A stretch of DNA of 64,000 nucleotides from Pseudomonadota bacterium (GTDB taxonomy: Bacteria; Pseudomonadota; Gammaproteobacteria; Xanthomonadales; SZUA-38). The DNA lies in contig JBCCCR010000033.1 of assembly GCA_039033415.1 (NCBI GenBank), positions 1 to 64,000 on the forward strand, read 5' to 3'. The notes below the pieces were generated by a model. It was not told where the DNA came from, made no database searches, and saw nothing but the letters and a program-made list of their open reading frames with translations. Shown piece by piece: positions 17,893 through 26,854 of this stretch. Made by a program: the position numbers and the translations under genes. Every line of letters begins with the position of its first letter. The stretch's first letter is position 1.

Positions 17893-17992
17893 ACCGTTTC
17901 CTTGCGATCGATCGAGTGAGCCGGTCAGGCGACCCGCGTGTAGCTCTGCGAGGCGACTGTTTTACCGGATTTTTCCCTTACATGCCACCTGC

Positions 17993-18877
17993 TTACGCGA
18001 GAATCTTCTTGGCATCTGTCGCCGGTGGATCGCTGACCAGACGGGGCACCAGGTACCCCGGCAGCCGTTTGCGCAGGGCATTGACGATGGCTTTGGCTCG
18101 CTCGTCATCAACCACGAAGTGGCCCGCGCCCTGCACCGGGTCCATCTGATGCAGATAATAGGGCAGCACTCCGTTGTCGAACAGGGTTTCACTGAGTTCT
18201 GCCAGCGTGTCCTCACAATCGTTTACGCCCGCGAGCAGTACCGACTGATTGAGCAGGGTGAGGCCGGCTTCTCGGAGCTGAGTGATGGCCTCTTTGCCCG
18301 CCTGGCCCAGCTCTCGTGCATGGTTGCAGTGCAAGACCAGGACGGTGCGCCAGGGCAGCGACTCCAGCCAGCGCAGCAGGGTCGCGTCGATGCGCGTCGG
18401 GCGCACCAGCGGCGTGCGGCTGTGGATTCGGAGCCGCCGCAGCTGCGGCACCGCGGTTAGCGCGTCGGTCAATGACGAGAGGCGGCGAGTGGACAGCGTC
18501 AGCGGGTCGCCGCCGCTCAGGATCAGTTCGCTCACCTCCGGATGCTCAGTTAAGTAGCTGGCAACCTCCGTCCAGCGATCGGCACTTGGCGGGGTTTGCT
18601 CATAGGGAAAGTGGCGCCGGAAGCAGTAGCGGCAGTGAATGTCGCAAGCGCTGCTGGTGATCAGCAGCGCCCGATGGCCGTACTTGTGGACCAGCCCGCC
18701 CGCCACGCGAGCGGACAGCTCGCCGACGGGGTCGGTAGCGCCTGCGGAGGCACTTTCCCGAGCATCAGGGAGCACCTGCCGAAGCAGTGGGTCCGTGGCA
18801 TCAGCCCAGTTGATTCGGCTTGCGAATTCGGCGGGGATCTTGAGCGCAAACTGTTCGACGGCCGCCACCTGCGACAC
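17993..18877 (-). CDS. epmB: EF-P (R)-beta-lysine synthase EpmB (lysine 2,3-aminomutase-like)
   Basis: Radical-SAM enzyme converting (S)-alpha-lysine to (R)-beta-lysine for EF-P modification. The 4Fe-4S motif CDIHCRYCFRRHFPYE, the LILSGGDPLTLS block, RIHSRTPLVRPTRID and the C-terminal YYLHQMDPVQGAGHF are present. The first canonical start gives 294 residues, about 45 shorter than E. coli EpmB. The frame stays open upstream to 19033 and that stretch resembles the missing N-terminus, but holds no ATG, GTG or TTG, so an ATT start (19001-19003 or 19010-19012) is possible. It is divergent from efp-epmA, which complete the pathway. Confidence 0.93.
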   Translation of the reverse strand: MSQVAAVEQFALKIPAEFASRINWADATDPLLRQVLPDARESASAGATDPVGELSARVAGGLVHKYGHRALLITSSACDIHCRYCFRRHFPYEQTPPSADRWTEVASYLTEHPEVSELILSGGDPLTLSTRRLSSLTDALTAVPQLRRLRIHSRTPLVRPTRIDATLLRWLESLPWRTVLVLHCNHARELGQAGKEAITQLREAGLTLLNQSVLLAGVNDCEDTLAELSETLFDNGVLPYYLHQMDPVQGAGHFVVDDERAKAIVNALRKRLPGYLVPRLVSDPPATDAKKILA

Positions 18878-18982
18878 GCCGCCGCCGCGGAGGTGTGCCG
18901 GCAGCTGATCCAGGCGGCTGAACGTCAGTTTTTCCGGATGCGGTGACGTCGGCGGGGAATCCGGATTCGGCGCTACAGCGGT

Positions 18983-19012
18983 TTGTGGATCAGGTCTGGT
19001 AATCGTTAAAAT
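18983..19012 (+). promoter_or_regulatory. Predicted sigma-70 promoter of efp-epmA
   Basis: TTGTGG (18983-18988) and TAAAAT (19007-19012) are 18 bp apart, about 90 bp before the efp start. The promoter would lie inside the likely N-terminal coding part of the divergent epmB gene. Confidence 0.4.
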
Positions 19013-19099
19013 ACCGCGTTTTGCCTGCCCCGCTCAGCGGCCGCTTCAAACGCCGAGCGTTCGACGGGGCAACAGCACTTGCGACAATCGGGAGACGGC

Positions 19100-19669
19100 A
19101 TGGCCACATACAGCACCCAGGAATTCAAGTCGGGACTGAAGATTATTCTTGACGGAGATCCCTACACTATCGTCGAGAATGAGTTCGTCAAGCCAGGCAA
19201 AGGCCAGGCCTTCAGCCGCGTTCGGGTTCGCAACCTCAAGACCGGACGTACCGTGGAGAAGACCTTCAAGTCCGGCGATTCGGTTGAGGCGGCCGATATC
19301 TTTGAGCAGACGATGCAGTACCTGTACGCCGACGGCGAGTTCTGGCACTTCATGCATCCGGAAACCTTCGAGCAGCACGCGGCTGACGCGGCCGCCGTAG
19401 GCGAGGCGGCGAAGTGGCTGAAAGAGGAAGACGATTGCCTGATTATGCTCTGGAACGGGGCGCCGCTGACGGTGGAACCGCCAAATTTCAGCGAACTGAA
19501 GATCACCGAAACCGATCCGGGCGTGAGAGGGGATACGTCGGGCGGCGGCACCAAGCCCGCAACGCTTGAGACCGGCGCCGTTGTGAAGGTCCCGCTGTTC
19601 GTCAACGAAGGCGAAATCGTCAAAGTGGACACCCGTTCAGGGGAGTACGTGTCCAGGGTCAAAGATTGA
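19100..19669 (+). CDS. efp: Elongation factor P
   Basis: Relieves ribosome stalling at polyproline stretches. 189 residues from ATG 19100 ([14 protein letters not shown]); an upstream in-frame start at 19079 is less family-like. Three OB/KOW-like domains. The loop PGKGQAF around residue 34 carries the lysine that EpmA and EpmB beta-lysylate, consistent with both modification genes being adjacent. The C-terminus ending [10 protein letters not shown] is complete. The stop overlaps the epmA TTG start by 4 bp. Confidence 0.97.
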   Translation: MATYSTQEFKSGLKIILDGDPYTIVENEFVKPGKGQAFSRVRVRNLKTGRTVEKTFKSGDSVEAADIFEQTMQYLYADGEFWHFMHPETFEQHAADAAAVGEAAKWLKEEDDCLIMLWNGAPLTVEPPNFSELKITETDPGVRGDTSGGGTKPATLETGAVVKVPLFVNEGEIVKVDTRSGEYVSRVKD

Positions 19670-20646
19670 CCGTCTCCGGGGCGGCGGAAGCGCTCCGCGG
19701 GGAGCCGGGCGCAGAATTGCGCGCCCTCAAGCTGCGTGCGGCGCTCAACGCGGCCATCCGAGGTTTCTTTGCCGACCGTGGCGTGCTCGAGGTGGAAACG
19801 CCGCTTCTGCAGCGCAGCGCCAATCCCGATCCAGCCATTGAGCCGGTGGCGGTCGCCGGTGGCGAAGGCTATCTGCGAACGTCCCCGGAGTTTGCCCAGA
19901 AGCGACTGCTTTGCGCCGGCAGCGGCCCAATCTATGAACTCGGGCGCGTGTTTCGCGCCGGCGAGGTCGGGCGCTATCACCACCCGGAGTTCACGATGCT
20001 GGAGTGGTATCGACCGGGCTTCGGGCTGGCCGAGCTGATCAGCGAAGTGGCTGAGCTGATCAACCTGTCGCTGCGGCTTGCCGGTGCCGAGGACCTGCCG
20101 GTAGTCCAGGTGCAATACGGTGATCTGCTCGAGCAGCACCTGGGCGCCAACCTGCCGGCCGACCTGGCTGGCCTGCGGCAGGCCTGCGTCACGTTTACCT
20201 CGATCGATGATGTGCGCGCGGTAGCGCTGAGTGACGACGAGTGTCTGGATTTGCTGTTTTCCGTTGCCGGTGAGGCGCTGCCGGTCGATCAGCTGACGTT
20301 CGTTACCCACTTTCCGGCAAAGCAGGCTGCACTCGCTCGCATCGACCCCACCGACCCAGCGGTGGCGCTGCGCTTCGAGGCTTTCGCCGGGGGCATGGAG
20401 CTGGCAAACGGCTACGATGAGCTGCGCTCCGCTTCGGAGTTGGCCCGCCGCTTTGCCGACGACAACCGGCGCCGGAAGGCCGCTGGGATGCAGCCGCTTC
20501 CGGTTGATCAGCAGCTGCTGGCAGCGCAGCGCAGCGGGCTGCCCGCCTGCAGCGGGGTGTCGATTGGCGTCGACCGCCTTCTCATGCTGATCGGCGGCTA
20601 CGAACACCTGCACCAGGTACTGACCCTGGCGGAGCCTGAGCTGTGA
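19666..20646 (+). CDS. epmA: EF-P--(R)-beta-lysine ligase EpmA (PoxA/GenX)
   Basis: Class II lysyl-tRNA synthetase paralogue lacking the anticodon-binding domain (326 residues) that ligates beta-lysine to EF-P. Class II motifs seen: motif 1 near [10 protein letters not shown], motif 2 [11 protein letters not shown] ... [11 protein letters not shown], motif 3 [26 protein letters not shown] is the amino-acid pocket region. Start is TTG 19666 overlapping the efp stop, so the enzyme and its only substrate are made together. It overlaps the deaminase gene by 4 bp. Confidence 0.96.
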   Translation: MTVSGAAEALRGEPGAELRALKLRAALNAAIRGFFADRGVLEVETPLLQRSANPDPAIEPVAVAGGEGYLRTSPEFAQKRLLCAGSGPIYELGRVFRAGEVGRYHHPEFTMLEWYRPGFGLAELISEVAELINLSLRLAGAEDLPVVQVQYGDLLEQHLGANLPADLAGLRQACVTFTSIDDVRAVALSDDECLDLLFSVAGEALPVDQLTFVTHFPAKQAALARIDPTDPAVALRFEAFAGGMELANGYDELRSASELARRFADDNRRRKAAGMQPLPVDQQLLAAQRSGLPACSGVSIGVDRLLMLIGGYEHLHQVLTLAEPEL

Positions 20647-21983
20647 CCACGCCCGTTGACCTGCTCATCAAGCCGCAGTGGCTGCTGCCGATCGTTCCGC
20701 GGGCTGCCGTGCTGGAAGACCACGCGTTGGCCGTTCGGGCAGGCGAAATTGTTGCCGTGGGGCCGGTAGCACAGCTGGAACGGACGCTGGATCCCGCCGA
20801 GACGCTCGCGCTCCCGAATCAGGTGCTGATGCCGGGGCTGGTCAACGCGCACACCCACAGCGCCATGTCGCTGCTGCGGGGAGTCGGTGATGATCTGCCG
20901 CTCGAGGAGTGGTTAAACGAACGCATGTGGCCGGTCGAGGGTGCGCTGGCTGACGCTGACTTTGTCGGGTTAGGCACCGATCTGGCGCTGGCAGAGATGA
21001 TTCGCGGCGGCATCACCTGTGCCAACGACATGTACTTCTTTCCGGACGTCGCGGCTCGCCGTGCATTGGCCAACGGGTTCCGGATGGCGGTTGGGATGAT
21101 TGTGGTGGACTTTCCGACGCGCTGGGCCACCACGTCCGATGAGTATTTTCAGCGGGGGCTGGCGGTCCACGATGAGTTTCGGCGGGAATCGCTGATCACC
21201 ACCATGCTGGCGGCTCACGCTCCCTACACGGTCGGTGACGAGAATCTGTCGAGGATCCGTACGCTGTCGAATCAGATGGATCTGAAGGTGCACATCCACC
21301 TTCACGAAACGGCGGTGGAGATTGAAAACTCGCGGCGCGACCTTGGCCTGCGGCCGTTCGATCGGGTGCGAAAGCTTGGGCTTGTCAACGAAAACCTGCT
21401 GGCCGTACATATGACGCAGCTTGAGCCCAACGAAATAGCGGCCTGCGCGGAGGCCGGGGTGTCGGTCTTGCACTGCCCCGAGTCCAATCTGAAGCTCGCC
21501 AGCGGCCTCTGCCCGGTGGAGGCGCTCCGCCAGGCCGGCGTCAACGTTGCGCTGGGCACCGACGGCGCCGCCAGCAACAATGATCTGGACATGTTCGGAG
21601 AGCTCCGAACCGCTGCGCTGGTCGGGAAGGTGGCGGCAGCGAGCGCTGTGGCGGTACCGGCCTGGTACGCGCTCGAGATGGCGACGATCAACGGCGCCAT
21701 AGCGCTGGGCCTGGAGGAACAGATCGGTTCGCTGGAGGTTGGCAAGCGGGCCGACCTCATCAGCTTTGCGATGGAAGGGCCTGAACTGATGCCGTTGTTC
21801 GACGTTGTGTCTCAGCTGGTGTACGCGGGTAATCGCCGGCAGGTTCGGCACGTTTGGGTGGACGGTGCGCCGCTCTTGGCCGACGGCTCGCTGACGCGTG
21901 TGGACTTGCCTGCGCTAAAGAGCCGGGTCGAAGCGACTTCGCTCACCATTCAAACCATCCTGGACCAGGAGCAACCGAAATGA
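20643..21983 (+). CDS. TRZ/ATZ-family amidohydrolase, probable SAH / 5'-methylthioadenosine deaminase
   Basis: 446-residue metal-dependent amidohydrolase. Metal ligands: LVNAHTHSAMSLLRG (HxH near 70), HIHLHET, and GTDGAASNNDLDMFGEL (catalytic Asp); AHAPYTVGDE is also typical. The closest functional class is S-adenosylhomocysteine / methylthioadenosine deaminase, which salvages by-products of SAM use. It is followed by the SAM-dependent methyltransferase ubiG, which produces SAH, making that substrate attractive. Exact specificity cannot be read by eye. 4-bp overlaps on both sides (GTG 20643; ubiG ATG 21980). Confidence 0.88.
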   Translation: MTTPVDLLIKPQWLLPIVPRAAVLEDHALAVRAGEIVAVGPVAQLERTLDPAETLALPNQVLMPGLVNAHTHSAMSLLRGVGDDLPLEEWLNERMWPVEGALADADFVGLGTDLALAEMIRGGITCANDMYFFPDVAARRALANGFRMAVGMIVVDFPTRWATTSDEYFQRGLAVHDEFRRESLITTMLAAHAPYTVGDENLSRIRTLSNQMDLKVHIHLHETAVEIENSRRDLGLRPFDRVRKLGLVNENLLAVHMTQLEPNEIAACAEAGVSVLHCPESNLKLASGLCPVEALRQAGVNVALGTDGAASNNDLDMFGELRTAALVGKVAAASAVAVPAWYALEMATINGAIALGLEEQIGSLEVGKRADLISFAMEGPELMPLFDVVSQLVYAGNRRQVRHVWVDGAPLLADGSLTRVDLPALKSRVEATSLTIQTILDQEQPK

Positions 21984-22723
21984 CCAGCACCACATCGGCC
22001 GGGGGCGCGGAGCTCGCCGCCAATCATGATTTGGAGGAACTGGCGCGCTTCGACGCCGTGGCGGCGGGCTGGTGGGATCCGGAAGGCGACTTTCGCCCGC
22101 TGCATGAGCTCAATCCGGTTCGGTGCGCTTTTGTGACCGACCACGTGGGGGTCGACGGCCTCGCGGTGCTCGACGTGGGCTGCGGCGGCGGGTTGCTGAG
22201 TGAGGCCCTCAATGAGCAGGGGGCCGCCGTGACCGGCATCGATTTGTCGGAGGGCGCCCTCAAGGTGGCGCGGCTTCATCAGCACGAATCCGGCACGACG
22301 GTGGATTATCAGCTCAGCTCGGTTGAGGCGCTGGCCGAATCTCGGGCCGGCGAGTTTGACGTGATTACCTGCATGGAGATGCTCGAACACGTTCCTGACC
22401 CGGTGTCGGTGATCCGCGCCTGCACCGAGCTGCTCGCGCCGGGCGGCTGGCTGTTCGCCTCAACGTTGAACCGCACGCCGCAATCGTTTCTCCTGGGGAT
22501 TGTCGCTGCGGAGTATGTGCTTGGGCTGCTGCCCCGCGGCACCCATCAGTACCGGCGGTTTATCAAGCCCTCAGAACTCACGCGCTGCGCGCGGCAGCAA
22601 GGGCTGGGCCTCGTTGATCTCCGCGGTATTGAGTACAACCCGCTTCGGCGCGCAGCGCGCCTCACCGAGAACCCGTCAGTGAATTACCTGGCCGCCTACC
22701 GCAAACCGCTGGCAGCGACATGA
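21980..22723 (+). CDS. ubiG: Ubiquinone biosynthesis O-methyltransferase UbiG
   Basis: SAM-dependent methyltransferase carrying out both O-methylations of ubiquinone synthesis. 247 residues from ATG 21980 overlapping the previous stop. Seen: WWDPEGDFRPLHELNPVR, SAM-binding motif I VLDVGCGGGLLSEAL, GIDLSEGAL, and TCMEMLEHVPDPVSV. The C-terminal RGTHQYRRFIKPSEL is specific for UbiG. The next gene is a phosphatase of the MupP/Gph group, an order also found in Pseudomonas. Confidence 0.96.
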   Translation: MTSTTSAGGAELAANHDLEELARFDAVAAGWWDPEGDFRPLHELNPVRCAFVTDHVGVDGLAVLDVGCGGGLLSEALNEQGAAVTGIDLSEGALKVARLHQHESGTTVDYQLSSVEALAESRAGEFDVITCMEMLEHVPDPVSVIRACTELLAPGGWLFASTLNRTPQSFLLGIVAAEYVLGLLPRGTHQYRRFIKPSELTRCARQQGLGLVDLRGIEYNPLRRAARLTENPSVNYLAAYRKPLAAT

Positions 22724-22747
22724 GCGCGTTTTCCAGGAGTGGCGCCG

Positions 22748-23434
22748 ATGGATAGCAGCAAGATTGCCGCGGTGCTGTTCGACCTCGACGGTACGCTGGT
22801 GCACAGCGCACCCGATATGGTTGCAGCGGCTAACTGGCTGAGGGCGCAAGGCGGGCTGGAGCCCGTCGATGAGCCCTGGCTGAGTCAGTACGTGTCCAAG
22901 GGTGGCGCCGGTGTCGTCGGCGCCGCTTTTCCCGATGCCAGCGCGGTGGAACAGGCTGAGTTGCTAGGGCGGTTTCTGGCGCGCTATGGCGAAAACCTCA
23001 GCGAAAAAAGCGGCTTGTTTCCGGGCGTGGCGGATCTCCTGGCAAGGATCGAGTCGCGCAACTGGCCCTGGGGCGTGGTGACCAACAAAGCCTCCATTTA
23101 CGCCGAGCCGCTGATGGACTCGCTGGGACTGAGGGTCCGCTGCGCCGCGCTGATCTGCGGCGACACGCTGCCGACCCGCAAACCGGCTCCGGATGGACTG
23201 CTGGAAGCCTGTCGCCGCATGGGTGTGGCGCCTGAATCGTGCGTCTACGTCGGTGACGATCAGCGGGATATCCAGGCGGCCCGAGCAGCAGGCTGCGCTG
23301 CAGTCGCCGCAGCCTACGGCTACTTTACGCCTGACGACCATCCCGTCACGTGGGGCGCGGACGCTGTAATCCAAGAGGCCCACGAACTGCCGGCGCTGCT
23401 CGGCCTGGCGCTGCCGTTCGGGGAATCTGTTTGA
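22748..23434 (+). CDS. mupP: HAD phosphatase, probable MurNAc-6-phosphate phosphatase MupP (or Gph)
   Basis: 228 residues from ATG 22748, nine bases after GGAG. HAD motifs: FDLDGTLVHSAPDM (nucleophile Asp), VVTNKA, KPAPDGLLEA, YVGDDQRDIQAA. Annotated relatives are called phosphoglycolate phosphatase; the Pseudomonas homologue beside ubiG is MupP, which dephosphorylates MurNAc-6-P during cell-wall recycling. The cap segment YVSKGGAGVVGAAF looks more like MupP than Gph. amgK and murU, which use its product, are also in this window (50307-52006), supporting MupP. The gene overlaps the rmuC TTG start by 4 bp. Confidence 0.75.
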   Translation: MDSSKIAAVLFDLDGTLVHSAPDMVAAANWLRAQGGLEPVDEPWLSQYVSKGGAGVVGAAFPDASAVEQAELLGRFLARYGENLSEKSGLFPGVADLLARIESRNWPWGVVTNKASIYAEPLMDSLGLRVRCAALICGDTLPTRKPAPDGLLEACRRMGVAPESCVYVGDDQRDIQAARAAGCAAVAAAYGYFTPDDHPVTWGADAVIQEAHELPALLGLALPFGESV

Positions 23435-24786
23435 CGGACTGGTGGGCGCAGCTCAGCTCCTCGGATCAGACGCTGCTACTGATGGTCCTGGCGTTTGCCT
23501 TGGGGTGTGGCCTCACCTATGCGGTGGTGGCGCTGCGGGCTGCCCGACGCAGCGCAGAACTGGAGGCAGAGATCGCCAAGCTTGCGGCCCAGGCTGAGGC
23601 CAGCCGGCAGTTGTCAGACGAACGCGAGCGTATCTTTGAAGACAGCCAGCAGCGGCTGGAAGCCAGCTTTTCTCTCTTGTCGGGCCGGGCGCTGAAGCGC
23701 AACGCCGAGTCTTTTATGCGCCTGGCCGAGGAACGCTTTCGCCGGCATCAACAGCAGGCTGACAACAGCTTCGGCCAGCACCAGCAGGCGCTCAACGAGC
23801 TGGTGAAGCCCATCAGCGAAACGTTGCGCAGGTCCGAGGCCCAGATCCGGGAGCTGGAGAAGGAGCGCCGTACCGCGTTCAGCTCGCTCGAGAAACACCT
23901 GGCGCTCATGACCCAGGACCAGCAGACGCTGCAGGCTGAAACGCGCAATCTGGTGCAGGCGCTGAGGCGTCCGGAAGTTCGTGGACGCTGGGGAGAAATG
24001 ACCCTGCGCCGGCTGGTGGAGCTGGCCGGCATGGTGGATCGCTGCGATTTCACCGAGCAGGTTTCGGTGCAGGGGGATCAGGGCCAGCTCAGGCCGGACA
24101 TGGTGATTCACCTGCCGGACCAGCGAGACATTGTGGTCGACGCCAAAACGCCGCTCGATGCCTACCTGACCGCACAAGCGGCCAGCGATCCGCAGGCGCG
24201 CGAGACCGCGCTGCAGCAGCACACCCGAAACGTGCAGGCCCGGGTGAGGCAGCTCGCGGACAAAGCGTACTGGGAACAGTTCAGCAACAGCCCGGACTTC
24301 GCTGTGCTGTTCATCCCGGGTGAGCAGTTTCTGGCGGTGGCGCTGGAGCGCGACGGCCAGCTCCTCGAGGAGGCGCTCAGGCAGCGGGTCATCCTGGCAA
24401 CGCCTACCAGTCTGGTGGCGCTGCTTCGGGCGATCGCTTTTTCCTGGCGCCAGGTGGCGATGATCGAAAACGCGGGTGAGATCCGCCGCCTGGCCGAGAC
24501 CTTTCAGAAGCGTGTCGGCATCTTCTCTGAGCACTTTGCCAAGCTGGGAAAAGCCCTGGGCAACAGCGTGGATCACTACAATCGGAGCGTCGGATCCCTC
24601 GAACGCCAGGTGCTGCCGTCAGCCCGCAGGCTGACGGAACTGGGCGTTGAAGAACGGCGTGAGATTCAGAACCCTGCGGCCGTGGAGTCGCCGGTGCGTC
24701 AGCCGGAAAGTGCGAAGGAGATAAGGGCTGCGGACACGGTCGCAACGCGTGCTGAACCCGAGTCGGGCGACACCGGTCGTGACTGA
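23431..24786 (+). CDS. rmuC: DNA recombination protein RmuC
   Basis: 451 residues from TTG 23431 overlapping the previous stop. One N-terminal membrane segment (LLLMVLAFALGCGLTYAVVAL), then a long coiled coil (about 35-160), then the RmuC nuclease-like domain with VRGRWGEMTLRRLVELAGM, PDMVIHLPDQRDIVVDAKTP and AVLFIPGEQFLAVAL. The family limits inversions and other rearrangements at repeats; its fold belongs to the PD-(D/E)xK group. The last 60 residues are acidic and polar. It overlaps the next gene slightly. Confidence 0.95.
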   Translation: MTDWWAQLSSSDQTLLLMVLAFALGCGLTYAVVALRAARRSAELEAEIAKLAAQAEASRQLSDERERIFEDSQQRLEASFSLLSGRALKRNAESFMRLAEERFRRHQQQADNSFGQHQQALNELVKPISETLRRSEAQIRELEKERRTAFSSLEKHLALMTQDQQTLQAETRNLVQALRRPEVRGRWGEMTLRRLVELAGMVDRCDFTEQVSVQGDQGQLRPDMVIHLPDQRDIVVDAKTPLDAYLTAQAASDPQARETALQQHTRNVQARVRQLADKAYWEQFSNSPDFAVLFIPGEQFLAVALERDGQLLEEALRQRVILATPTSLVALLRAIAFSWRQVAMIENAGEIRRLAETFQKRVGIFSEHFAKLGKALGNSVDHYNRSVGSLERQVLPSARRLTELGVEERREIQNPAAVESPVRQPESAKEIRAADTVATRAEPESGDTGRD

Positions 24787-25606
24787 CGCGGTGGACTATT
24801 ACCTTGATGATCGCCTGCGGCGTAACGTCCCAGAGCTCCTCCTGACGCGGGTGTTTGTACCGCCGGCGCTGCAGCGCGCGGTCGCCGCCCAGTTTTTGCT
24901 CCTCGACGAGCTGAGCGAACTGACGGTCATTCGGGAGACGGGTGTCGCGATGACCAAAATGACGTGGTGGTTTGAGGAGTGGAAGCGGCTCCGGGAGGGT
25001 GCGCCCCGACACCCGGTCACCAAGAGCCTCCTGGCGGACGTTGCTTTGCTGGGTCTGCCGGTGCACGCGTCCCCCAAGGACAGCGATAAAAGCTATGCCT
25101 GGCCGAAGCTCGACGGTCCGTTGTCGGTTGTCGCGGCGATCCTGCAGGGTCAGACCCCGGCGGATCGGTCGGAGCTCCAGCAATGGCTGGCGGACTTTGC
25201 AGCGCCTTTGGCAGCTCTGGAACCTCAGCAGGAATCAACCCCGGCGGGCGAGTCACTCGCAGCAGCCTGGCAAAACGTAGTGCTGCTCGGGTGGGTAGCC
25301 AAGCTACCGAAGCTGTCGGAGCTGGGACGCGCTCCCTGGCCGCTCGACCTGACGGCTCAGACGCAGCTCCGGCGGGCGGAGCTCAAAGAGCAAGAACATC
25401 AGTCGGCCGCGGCTCGTCACCTTTGGCAACACGGTGGTGGTGAGGAAGGCGTCGGCCGTTTCGGGGCCGGCCATGCGGGTGTCTATCTCGCGGTCGCCGA
25501 GAGAACCGTGCTGGCGCGGGCTACGGGTCAGCCGGAGGCTGGGCGCTGGCGTCAGCTTATGACGGCCTGGCGGGCCAAGCGGCGAAGCCTGAAGTCGGGT
25601 GATTAA
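24779..25606 (+). CDS. Squalene/phytoene synthase-like protein, probably non-catalytic
   Basis: 275 residues from GTG 24779 (a GTG at 24749 is also possible). The region VFVPPALQRAVAAQFLLLDEL ... MTKMTWWFEEWKRLREGAPRHPV resembles the trans-isoprenyl diphosphate synthase family, and the WW/EEW block recalls the NDUFAF6 branch. The Asp-rich DxxxD motifs of working phytoene synthases are not seen (LDELSEL stands at the first), so catalysis is doubtful. No carotenoid or squalene genes are adjacent. It overlaps rmuC by 8 bp and the ATPase by 8 bp, so all three are probably one transcript. Function unknown. Confidence 0.65.
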   Translation: MTDAVDYYLDDRLRRNVPELLLTRVFVPPALQRAVAAQFLLLDELSELTVIRETGVAMTKMTWWFEEWKRLREGAPRHPVTKSLLADVALLGLPVHASPKDSDKSYAWPKLDGPLSVVAAILQGQTPADRSELQQWLADFAAPLAALEPQQESTPAGESLAAAWQNVVLLGWVAKLPKLSELGRAPWPLDLTAQTQLRRAELKEQEHQSAAARHLWQHGGGEEGVGRFGAGHAGVYLAVAERTVLARATGQPEAGRWRQLMTAWRAKRRSLKSGD

Positions 25607-26768
25607 TGCGATCGCCATCGCGAACTATCGTTCGCTGCTGGATTTCTCCGTGGCCCTGGGCCCGCTCAACGTCATCACCGGGCCTAACGGATGCGGGAAA
25701 TCCAATGTTTACCGGGCGTTGCGGCTGCTCGCTGAGACCGCGCACGGGGGTGTAATCCAGTCGCTGGCCCGAGAGGGCGGCCTGCCGTCCACCTTCTGGG
25801 CCGGCCCCGGCACCATTTCCCGCGGCATGCGGGCGGGGGAGGTCCCGGTACAGGGCACGGTGAGTGACGGCCCCGCGCGGCTGCGGCTGGGTTTTGCCGG
25901 CGAAGACTTCGGCTACACCATCTCGCTGGGCCTGGTTCCGCCCGGCAGTCTCGGGCCTACGGCTTTCGAGCTCGACCCTGAGATCAAGCGTGAGACCATC
26001 TTCAGCGGAGCCTTCTATCGGCCTTCGGCTGCGCTTGTCGACCGCACGGCGGCGATCGCCAAGGTGCGGCAAGGGCGGAGCTGGCAGGTGGTGGCGCAGC
26101 ACCTGCCGATGTTTGAAAGCCTGTTCAACCACCTGGCCGATCCGAGTCAGGCGCCGGAGGTGCTGAGGGTCCGGGATGCCGTCGGCGGTTGGCGCTTCTA
26201 CGACCATTTCCGGGCGGATGCTGAGGCGCCGGCCCGGCAGGCGCAGCTCGGCACCCGCACCACCGTGCTGGACGACGAGGGCAGCCAGCTGGCCGCGGCG
26301 CTGCAGACGATTCGCGAGATCGGGGACGATGACGCGCTAGACGAGGCCATTGACGACGCATTTCCTGGCGCGAAGCTCGACATTGACGTGTCGAGCGACC
26401 ACCGTTTTGCTGTCAGCCTGCACCAGCCGGGTCTGCTGCGGCCACTCAGTGGGCTGGAGCTGTCCGACGGGACGCTGCGGTTTCTCTTGTGGGTGGCGGT
26501 GCTGCTGACCCCGCGGCCCCCGCCACTGATTGTCCTCAACGAACCGGAAACCAGTCTGCACCCCGACCTGCTGCCCGCGCTGAGCCGACTGATCCGACGG
26601 GCTGCGGAGCACAGCCAGCTGATTGTGGTGTCGCACGCAACACGGCTGGTGGCCGGGATCGAGAAAGACGAGAGATGCCACAGCATCGCGCTCGACAAGC
26701 ATTTGGGTCAGACCCAGGTGCTGGGTCAGGGGATGCTCGATGAGCCTGCCTGGGAGTGGCCTGACTAG
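25599..26768 (+). CDS. AAA/RecF-like ATPase
   Basis: 389 residues of the RecF/SMC-like AAA_21 group (OLD-like ATPase domain without a Toprim nuclease). Walker A ITGPNGCGKSNVYRAL (about 28-43); signature-like LSDGTLRFLLW; Walker B LIVLNEPETSLHPDLLPAL; switch His in IVVSHATRLV. The middle (about 75-260) is the variable coiled region. It begins with AIANYRSLLDFSVALGPLN, the usual start of this group. Co-transcribed with rmuC and the phytoene-synthase-like gene by overlap. Stand-alone members have no settled role; some related families act in DNA repair or phage defence, but no partner nuclease is present. Confidence 0.8.
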   Translation: MINAIAIANYRSLLDFSVALGPLNVITGPNGCGKSNVYRALRLLAETAHGGVIQSLAREGGLPSTFWAGPGTISRGMRAGEVPVQGTVSDGPARLRLGFAGEDFGYTISLGLVPPGSLGPTAFELDPEIKRETIFSGAFYRPSAALVDRTAAIAKVRQGRSWQVVAQHLPMFESLFNHLADPSQAPEVLRVRDAVGGWRFYDHFRADAEAPARQAQLGTRTTVLDDEGSQLAAALQTIREIGDDDALDEAIDDAFPGAKLDIDVSSDHRFAVSLHQPGLLRPLSGLELSDGTLRFLLWVAVLLTPRPPPLIVLNEPETSLHPDLLPALSRLIRRAAEHSQLIVVSHATRLVAGIEKDERCHSIALDKHLGQTQVLGQGMLDEPAWEWPD

Positions 26769-26854
26769 TTTCCGACTGCAGCGCGCAGAAAAACTCCGTT
26801 TTTCAACACGCTGCTAGTCCGTCATGCGGGGTGTCTGTCGCTTCCGCTAGCGGG

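Noticed and set aside
19162-20613. 483-codon minus-strand frame opposite efp and epmA
   Set aside because: Runs across two firmly identified genes in antisense and resembles no family.
25599-26768. Phage-defence ATPase (OLD/Gabija-like)
   Set aside because: No Toprim or partner nuclease or helicase is encoded next to it, and it sits in a housekeeping operon; a defence role is not supported.
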